Assembly: GCA_026770025.1 (NCBI GenBank)
Contig: JAMXDE010000013.1
Coordinates: 124,001 to 188,000, forward strand
DNA from: Craspedostauros australis
Lineage: Eukaryota; Bacillariophyta; Bacillariophyceae; Mastogloiales; Achnanthaceae
Direction of reading: 5' to 3'
DNA: 64,000 nt
The translations under genes and the position numbers were made by a program. Below the pieces are notes generated by a model. The model saw only the letters and a list, made by a program, of their open reading frames with translations, was not told the origin of the DNA and made no database searches. Position 1 is the first letter of the stretch, and each line of letters starts with the position of its first letter. Of this stretch, positions 18,367 through 28,000 are shown piece by piece.

Positions 18367-20475
18367 ACCCTTGCATGCGCCCTCCTGCTTGCTCGACCTT
18401 CGTCTTATCCTTCCTTGTGAGGTCTATCTCCAATGCGATTTGTGGTCCAGAGCGTGTGTCTCACACGGCAAACACCGCAACTCAATTCGAGGCAGACTCA
18501 AGAGAGTAATGCTCTCTATTCTGGAGAGAGAGAGAGAGAGAGAGAGAGTACTCCAGTCGGCTTCGACGTTGGTTCCGAAGCCGGTTTGGACTTTCGACAA
18601 AGACAGAGCCAAGCGCGAACGGCGAGAGTGCGCAAAGGCTGCCGCTAGCTGACACGTAGCCCACCTGCCTCGATGCGCTGGGTGTCTCGGTTATGCTGAC
18701 AGCGCAGGACGTCCTTCGCTTTCTCGTGCCTGGAGTTTGTGGGTTCGTGGCACCTTCCGTGTTTGTTCCGTACAATCTATTCGTTCCTGTTCGTTTCTAT
18801 CTGTTCCTGTCTCGTCTGTCTCGCCTTGTCTCCTGCTTCTTGCCTCGCTTCGCGTCTGATGCCGAGCCTTGCTTGGGGTTCTATCCTGTGGAATTGCGAT
18901 GGCGTGCATGGTTTTGTGATATATAATATGTGCATACGAGCCACTCGTGTGCAGCGCCATGGGTTGCGTCCATTGTCTGCAAGCCGCGCTTTGGTGAGGA
19001 CACGGCGGCAACAAGCACCCCCTCGAACCACACACAAACAATGATGTTCCACTCAACGACACGCGCGCCACAAGGGAGACGAGTGCTGTTCTTTCAGTTC
19101 GGTCGTGGACAATGGAGACTTTAAGTCAAAACATCATACAGTCTTGAAGACATTTGTGGCACAAGAAGCTGCCAAACCAACCAGCCTCGTCTCGGTGCCG
19201 CGATCATGTTCTTGGCAGGAACCAACACAACAAATTCGGTGACATCGAAGAGAGCAAGACTCCTCCACAATCCGGCGCTCGCAATGGCAGGTACTACTGC
19301 AGTCCACTCACTCTGCAAACCGATAGCACGGGTGGAGGGCTATTTGTTGGCATGGCTGGCGATCCCAGCCAATCGATACGCTTGGACTGTATCACTACCG
19401 GGAGCAAGCCATCCCATTGAGGGGTGAATTAAGGAGAGTTTGGCTGGTTTATCCCGAGCTTTGTTGCAGTTGAAGTTCTCATATTGAACCGTGTGATTCA
19501 GATTATAGTGACTACACAGTAGCATTGCAAAGACCCAATTCCTCAGGAAACTGGCTGCCTCCATTGTGCCCAGGCAAGTCTCTATTGCGGGGTTCTCCCT
19601 TTAATTTGGACAGCCCGGCGTGTCCCAGTACCCAAGTTCTGGGGCCACTCGAACCCCTCCAGTCGCAGAGTTTTTGTTGTTTTCTGCTCAGATTGACTCG
19701 TGTTTGGATGTTACCGGGAGTACCGGTAATGTTCCCAACACGACAGTTGCTGAAACCAATACATGGTTTGTGACGTCACTGGCCGCAACCCACAAAACTG
19801 AACGACACAGGCCTGAGTCGTTGTTGAACACCACGCCAAATTCCGTGCGCAAACCGTCAAAAAGGTTTTTTCCCAAACGTGTCTGCGCACTTTTCGTTGT
19901 TTGCGTCGGAGAAACTAGTCAATGTGCGCATGTCATCGCGAAGCAGCGTTCATATTCGACCAAGAGGACCGTAAATCTACAAAGGTCCATAAAACTGTTA
20001 AGAAGACATTAAAGCAAAATCAACGCCCACCACGTATCTTTAATTTATCTAGTTTATGAATGTATCACTGGTTTGGTCGAAAGCCTTGTATGTTGCCGGC
20101 ACCTCAGGACCGACTGCAGGTCCCGTCACTCAAGTGGGGTCATACGTCGTGTGTGCCTTGACCGGTTCGACTGTGTCTGGTCTGAGTCCCGCTTACGTCA
20201 TGCCTGCTTGGTTGAGACACGATTGGCTCTCGGTTATCTGGACAGACGTTATCCGTGTCCAATTGTTACCGAGGAATCCGCCAAGAACGTGGCTCTGTTC
20301 GTTCAGTGAGTTGTTGGGAAAAGATTCGGTCGGCTGCGTCGATGTCGGATGGAATTCTGATGTTGTCGGCCACAGATTCACCCACGAGAGGGACACATGA
20401 AACCCAAGGACTGCATCCACAACGAGGAAGGTAACACATGTTCGGCACGCACACGATCCATGGAACACATACGAC
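18367..20475. other. Spacer between the duplicated units, with possible fossil
   Basis: This 2.1 kb has no counterpart elsewhere in the window. It holds a GA tract (18524-18548) and promoter-side sequence of giant copy 1. From about 19150 to 20400 the plus strand has protein-like pieces (for example LFVGMAGDPSQSIRLDC and TGNVPNTTVAETNTWF) without a usable open frame. The segment looks broken, with several breaks, and I could not identify it; a virus-like capsid fossil or a transferred gene remnant are both possible. It abuts the breakpoint of unit 2 at 20476. Confidence 0.35.
18524..18548. repeat. (GA)n microsatellite
   Basis: An uninterrupted GA tract about 300 bases upstream of the giant copy 1 start. 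It is absent from the matching upstream side of copy 2. Confidence 0.9.
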
Positions 20476-21894
20476 TATCCCCTCCAAGAACTATGTTTGG
20501 CGCGCAACCAGTACCTCGGAACCGGAGTCATTCCGTTGATCCACACAGCACGCCGCACACTGCGCACGCTCGATTTGTCCTATACAGGGTTGGACATTAA
20601 GTCCATCCTGCAGGCGATCACCGCGCCATCCACATCGCCATTGTCATCGCCATCGTCGGCAGAACCGATGGATGACAGCAACAGCATTCGCAGCGGCGGG
20701 AACGCCACGAGACAGCCGCTCGCCGATACCCGTACCAACGAAGGGCACGTATTGCAAGAGTTGGTGCTGCAAGGATACGACGAGTTTCCAGATTCCTGCC
20801 TCTACCACTTCTTGTGCCATCCGAGTAATCGCATCACTGCTTTGATACTCGACAATCCCGAGGAGCGGACGGTCGTCTCGCCGAACACACTGTACCAATT
20901 GGTCGAGGGAATCGTCCACAACTACCACCTGCAAACCATCAAGCTCGAATGGGGCGATTCGTCCACGTATACTTCCTACCTGCCCCGCAACGCAACCCTT
21001 CCGAATGCCACTGGTGGCCACAGGTACATCCATCACACTGCTCTCCTCCAATCCAGATCCAGATCTGATGCCGGGGTGCCTGGCGTCGGTACCCCCGCTC
21101 TATCCACTTCGTCTGCTTCATCCTACGGCAACCTGGTATCACCGTCATCACCGCCATCACCGCCATCGCTGTCGTTCGAAGCCTCGTGGTTGCAACGAAC
21201 CATGGAGGATGACTACGCGAGCGCCATGCGTGACCTCAACGCAAATCCGGATCAGGACCCGGTCATGCTGCTGCCCTTTTCGTACGCCGTCTACCGCGAG
21301 CACGTCGATTTCTACTTGCTGCTCAACAAGGCAGGTCGCAAGATCCTGCTGTTGCAAGATGGAGGCATGCGCATGTGCGGGAGGGTAGATGCGGCTGTTT
21401 CCGGCGGCGCTGACAACAACTGCCCTGCTCCGTCTTGTCATCATCTCGCCGCGGCAAACGGCTCATCACGATGCCAAAGCGAAGATGCAGCACAAACAGG
21501 AGAATCAAGCGAGATGGAGCCCATCCCGGAGGACTTGCAGTGCAATCCCCATGACGGAGACCACACCACGCCCTCATCGCAACAGCAACAGCAACATCAT
21601 CAAACGCCCATGCCATGTCCCCATCCTTCCGACGATCCACACCGCAATGATGCATCGCGAATACTCGCACATGCGCAGTGTCCAATCTGCCACCACGCAG
21701 AGGCCGCGTTGCGACCCAGGCGGATTCGCTCCAACGGAATACGCCATCGCGCAGTCATTTCGGGGGATGTCGCTGGCAACACTGCGACGAAGGACCTTGC
21801 GGATATCCTTGGCTCGGTCCGAGACGACATCAACGCCATGTTTTGGTTTGTCACCAACGGGGCTCCGTTGCTATGCCGTGCCTCGAAGCAATAG
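20476..21894 (+). pseudogene. 5'-truncated copy of the LRR gene
   Basis: Corresponds to residues 549-1020 of the LRR protein at 6417-9479, at very high identity. Homology begins abruptly at 20476. In its frame there is a TGA at 20398 and no ATG until codon 20668 (PMDDSNS), so the natural start, signal region and first half of the LRRs are gone. The rest of the frame stays open to the same stop, with in-frame indels only (PSTSPLSSPSSAEP versus PSTLPLPSSAEP; a shorter Gln run). If read from 20668 it would give 408 residues. It is most simply a by-product of the duplication and recent enough not to have decayed. Confidence 0.85.
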
Positions 21895-22075
21895 AGGTTG
21901 TTTGGCCATGCTCTCGAGCTTCGGGGAAGAGGCAAGGTCTGCAACCTCCAAACAACCGAGCACGTAAGCAGAGAAACACAGAGTAATAGAGCAGAGCAGG
22001 GTAGAGTGGGGTAGAACAGTGCAACAGCATACTATATATCTCATAAGTACAGGTATATGTAGGCAATATTTAGTG

Positions 22076-25000
22076 CTAGGTTTTTATGAGGTCGACTTGT
22101 ATATCCACGTTATCAGTTTCGACGAACATGAAGTACTTCGCCCCTGCAAACAGATGCACAGAACCGTTGTTAAAAACACCGGTAAGATGTGAGATACGGG
22201 ACAGCGAAGCGTCGCATTTGATGGCAGCTGTGCCGGCCAAATAGAAGTGGACGCTCACGCGCGAAAAAGTGGTGACGGAAATCTCCAAATCGTATTCCCC
22301 AGAATCTTCCACATCCAACTCGAACCATGCCCCCAAGTGGTCTTTGTTGGTGATAGCACCCCTGTAGTCAAAGCAGGTATCGATGGGCCCGGTGTTGCTG
22401 GAAGTCAGCGTGGCACTGAATTCACCACAGTAAACAAGGACTTCACGGCAGAAGCAGGTACCCTTGGTAGAAGGAAAATCGTCGCAACCGAGACCGAGAT
22501 CATCGGTGGTGAAGCCAGCTGTCAAGAATAGCAGCTGCGCACTTGACAACTGAGTTGGATCGGACACCTGGAGGAGAAAGTCCCGTTTTGCTTCCCCGGG
22601 AACGTTGCCGAGCAAGATGATGGTCCGGGTACCAGTTGTGCAGGCGTCAATGAGATTGTTTGTTGAAGTGCAGAGGGAAGGATCGCAGTCTTCTGCATAC
22701 GAAGCGGTGACCTCGGCATCGGTGATTGAGTTGGTGAATATCACAACGCTAATGCCTTCCGTTGGAATGCGGTACCATGCACCCGACAGAGATGGTTGAC
22801 CCGAGCAATCGGTAAAGACCACAGGCACCATATCAGTCTGAAGGACGTCAATCGCGGAGTCGGCCGACGGAAAGTCGGGGCATTGGCAGGACGCGTAGTT
22901 GTTGTCGTTCCCTGATGCACATGCATCTCTCATGGTCAAGACTGTGCTCTCGAGAGCGTTGGGATTGCCTCGCTGTACGTAAAAGTAGTACATTCGGTCT
23001 TTTCTCAAGAACAGAGGGATCTCACCGCTCGCAGGAAGCTGACCAACGCATGAAAAAGATGCGCACGATGAACCTGAAAGCACCGTGACAATCGGCACTC
23101 CAGGACCGGTGTCAGCCTCGAATGCCTTGAGAGCAACCCCCTGTGACTCTGACAGCGCCGGTCCCGCAAACCAAACTCCCTCTTCCGTTGAGATCGAACA
23201 GATTGGTGGAATGGTGACTGTGATGGTCTCACCAGTTGCCAATACTGTTGTGGCAACTTCCACGCTGTCCAGCGATGCGGGTGGATTGTTGATGCTGTAC
23301 CCCATATTCGTGATGCCGGAGAACACACCATCAATCCCGGGTCCTTCAACCAGCGTGAACGCTGACCCGCACATGTCGTTAGCCGGAGGAACGATGTTGG
23401 TTAATGTGGCCTCTAAATCCGTTGATGCTCCCGAGGCTTGCACGACGATGAAGTAGGACGTGTCCGTCTCCAGTTGGACGGTGCTCCCATCCGCTAGGCC
23501 GCTCATATCGCACATGAGGGTGTCGCACTTGTCGACGGTGTTGGCTGTCACAGTGGACGAAGTCTTGAAGATGACGGCGGACAACTCCACGCTACCTGTG
23601 TTGTCAGTTAGCCCCAACCGGAAATCCGTGATCGCCAACACAGATGGCGTTGTGAATTGGAACCACTTGGCCGGACTGCTCAAGCCGACGCCGCACGACG
23701 CGTAGTCGAAGCATGCGTCAGGGTTGCTGGAGCCGTCCGATGCCAGCGCGAAACTGACGCCGTTCCCATAGGTGAGTGCTCCGCCCACAAGCGCTGACGA
23801 CAATTCGTCGGCGCAGTAGCATGTGACGACATTCCTTGAAGAACAGAAGCTTGCGATCTCTGATGGTTGGTACAGCTCGGTTGCGGTGAACGGCGGCAGA
23901 TCCGTCACGGACTGAATGATGAGCTTGTAGTCGCCCGCTACCGTGAAGTCCACGGATCGCACTGTGAAGGCTGCGTCGCAGGCAGAGACAATGGCAGGCT
24001 GGCATGTGAACGTGGTGCAGTCACTGCTGATACCTCTGCTCACCGTCAGCTCGACACTCCCTTCTTCATCCGTGGTAAAGAAGAATAGCCACTTGTCGGT
24101 CCCAGCACCAATGTCTGCAGGAGTCAAGGCGAGGTTATAGAAGAAGCCAGGGATGGAAGTGTCGGAAGCACAGACAGCCGGTTCAAGTTCGCCTGTCTGC
24201 GGAGGGAAGCCTTCTACAGATGCACCGTTAAGGAGGAGTTCCGCAGCGCAAACGCAGAAGTTGCTGTTGCTGCGCTCGAAGGATGCACAACCATTGGAGA
24301 TGAACGGTAGGCCTTCTGTCACTGGGACCAAGTCATCAGCATTCTGAAGCAACATGTAATACGTCAGACTGGCGTCAAGGAGAGGTAACTCGACTTGAGA
24401 CGGCCCCGGTCCCTCAGGGTCAGGCTCAAGAATGACTTGCAATGAGCGCATGCCCACCTCCATCGGTGGAGGATTGAGATCGAAGGAGCCAATGCAAGCC
24501 AATCCTTCGCAACTTCCTGAAAATATCGTAACTTTCACCCCAGCCGTGATCGAGTCATTCTCAGCGAATGTCAGGCTGTAGACGCTGGCTTCCGGTATGG
24601 AGAATGTCAACCAGACACCGTTTGTAGATGCGATGTTGCAATTTCCCATCGGGTCTGAAAATGTCAGGCCATCTTCTGGGGTCGCATCCACAGTCGTGAC
24701 GAAGTCAGCGCTGGGCTGTGGGCCTTCGCTCATGATATCGAAACCTTCGACAGTAATGAACGCGAAAGTTGATTCTATGTCGTAACGAATCAGGGGCTGT
24801 GCACCTTCACATTCGTCATGTTCGTTGGCATCGGTTGGCACGGCAGTCGGCATGTCGGTTGGATTGTCAGACGGCATGTTGGTCGGCATACTGGTTGGGT
24901 TGTCTGTTGGCCGAGACGTTGGATTACTAGTCACCGGCATACGGGTTGGCATGTCGGTCGGCTTGCTGGTTGGCATACTGGTTGGATTGTCTGTTGGCCG

Positions 25001-28000
25001 AGACGTTGGATTGCTGGTCACCGGCATACGGGTCGGCCTTCTTGTTGGACTGCTCGTTGGATTGCTCGTCGGTGCGCTCGTTGGTCGAGAAGTTGGTCGA
25101 CTAGTCGGTGCACTCGTTGGCTGGGACGTCGGTGCATCCGTAGGTGCGCTCGTTGGCTGGGACGTCGGTGCATCCGTAGGTGCGCTCGTTGGGGCACTGG
25201 TCGGATTGCTCGTTGGCTGGGTGGTTGGCAAATCTGTAGGTGCGCTCGTGGGTTGTTCTGTTGGATTGGGCGTCTCTGGGGTGGGCACGCTCGTTGGCTG
25301 GGTGGTTGGCACATTTGTCGGCAGGGCGCTTGGCGAGACCGTCGGCGCTGGTGTTGGAAGGGCAGTTGGAATGTTGGTCGGATTACTCGTTGGCTGGGTA
25401 GTTGGTACATCCGTGGGTGCCGATGTTGGAGCGGAAGTTGGAACGCTGGTTGGTTGGGCGGTCGGGACCGCCGTCGGAGCCGACGATGCCAGCACGGTGG
25501 GGTTGCTGGTCGGCCTGGAAGTTGGCACGTCCGTCGGTGGCAGGATGTCGATGATCTCATCCGTCAGTCCGCAGATGCTCTCCACGCCCATCTCCGTGAG
25601 CTTGCTGTTGAGAGCAGCGTAGAGCTCCAGCAGGAAGGGGCCTCTGTCAGGAATCGCGTCCACGGCACAGAAGCACGTGTCTTCGGTTTGCATGCGACGA
25701 TGGCGGGGACGGCCAGCAAGGTCCACGTTGAACTCGCGATCCAGATCCAGCTCGGTCTGGAGCTGCTGCAGGGATCGTCTTCCGGCACCTCCGGTGGCGG
25801 GGGACGTCGCAGAAGGATCTTCGTCCACCAACGGCGTGCCATCACCGCATCCACGGCATCTTCCGTCAGTCTCCATGGTGGTGTCACCGAGAACGCATCC
25901 GTCCGAATTCGGCGTTTGTCCGGCGGGGATGTTGATGGTGGTGATCGCGCTTCCCACGAGGACGCGTCGGAAGAGCATGTCGCAGTACTGAGCCGCCAGC
26001 TCGTTGTACACCATCTCGAAGATGGTGGAGAAGCTCTCCAGGTCGGAGGCGGACACATCTGGCACCACCAGCAGCATGAGCTGCAGGTCTTCCGGCACGA
26101 AGTCATTCGTCTCCGCCTCGCAATCTTGCGTCTGGACCAGCTGGACGTCATCGAGGGTGATGTCGGGCGGGAGGTCGACTTCGTCGTCGATCTGGTCGCG
26201 GAAGTCGTCAGCGTTGAAGATGATGATCTGGTTGGTTCCGACACCGCAGTAGCACTGAGATTCATCTTCTCGGACTCCTTCGGTGTCAATATCCGCCTGT
26301 AGGCGTCGGAGGTTGGCAACTCCATCATACTCGTGCATGAAATCTGGGATCTTGCTGGATCGGATGTTGGAGCGGATGCCAGAGTCGGCGCGGTCGTTCG
26401 TCTCGCCCGCAGCCGCAGTCACATCCTCAGTCGCCATGCTCGGGACAGTACGGGCATGGATGCCCATGCCAGCATCTGCGTGGAAATCCGCGCTGCCGAC
26501 TCTGCCGAAGCTGTCTTCACCGCTCGCGAAGAGATGACGCTGCTTTCTCACAGTGACGAAGGAGGTTTCTGTGATGTCATTTCCAAAGCCAAAGTACGAG
26601 GAGCAGAATATGCAGGTTCCGAGCCCGGTGACCAGTATGGAGAGCGTTGGGTTGTTGGGATCGTATTGACTGAAATCGACGGATGTTTGCAGCTTTCTAT
26701 GACCGTGACCGTGGCCGTTGGCATGGATGGCGGCATCAAAGTACGGCTGGCTGCGATCGAAATCAAGGTCATCCCTGCCCTCGCTGTCCAGGTGCATGGT
26801 TTTCGAATCCTCATCCATGAGGAATCGATTTGAATTGAAGGTGAACGTTTCTCCTTCGTTGTTGATCTGGACGCTGACGATCGCGATAACGGTGGTGAGG
26901 TCACGGAAGCTGGGGTCGCAATCGCCTTGGCTGTCACTGTCGGTACTGTTGTAGAGATTGAGGAAGACCTGGACGACGGCATTGACCAGATCTTCAACCT
27001 CTTGGAAAGAGAGGGATGTTTGGCCCGGGGTTGGGTTGCCAAAGTTGGTGTCCGTGAACTGAACGTAGAGTTCCGTGGTGAAGGGTTCACGAGGTGGACA
27101 TTCATTGACGCCAACGATGCAGGCCAATCCGAGGTCCTGCACGTTGATGTTGTACACCGCCATGAGCTCTGGCTCGGATGGCGATCGTTCCGCGATGGGG
27201 GCGATGTCGCAGTAGCAGGTCTCGGTGAGCTCGTTTGTCCTCCTTGGCTTTCTTGAGTCACCGCTGCCGCCGCCGCGCGTTGCGGAGTGGGCGCCCAGGG
27301 CCCTGCCTGCAGAGCTGACAGAGGTGGTGGTGGTATCGTAGGGATGTGTGACGCTGTTGGATGTGCAGGCACGATTGTCGTTGATGTGGAGCCTGGCATC
27401 CGCGGCTGTTCGTTTGAGCACGTTGGTGCTATCATCACTATCACTATCACCACGAGTATGACTATCGCTGTCGCTGCCGTTGACATCACCGTTGACATCA
27501 CCATCGACATCACCATGTGCATTAATGCTGCTTCGAAGATGGTCGTTGAGCTGTTCGTTGATGACGTCACCCATGTCATGTCCAATATCACTGGTACCAT
27601 CATAGTCACCACCATCGTGAGCACCACCATCGTGAACACCACGATTGGAGGCATGATCGGTGTATTGCATCTTGCGAGAACGCCTACCACCTGACATGGT
27701 AGCGAGCAAGGGCCCCTCGGTATAGAGCGTGGTGACAGCCGGATCGCATCCACGACATCGCAGGGTGACGATGGCCTCGATACTGACGGCGATAGATCCG
27801 CTGATCTCCTCCGGCACGACCGTGGATCCGTCCGTGACGATGCCCGTGAAGGTGACGTTGTTGATGACGCGGAAGAAGGGATCGCAGTATCTCTCGGCGA
27901 CAAGGTCGTTGTAGGTGGTGGCGAAGGTGGCCTCGAGCTCTGGGACGCGAGGGTCGTCGAGGGAGAGAGGTGAAACCTGCTGGTCGTCCTCGCAGACCAG

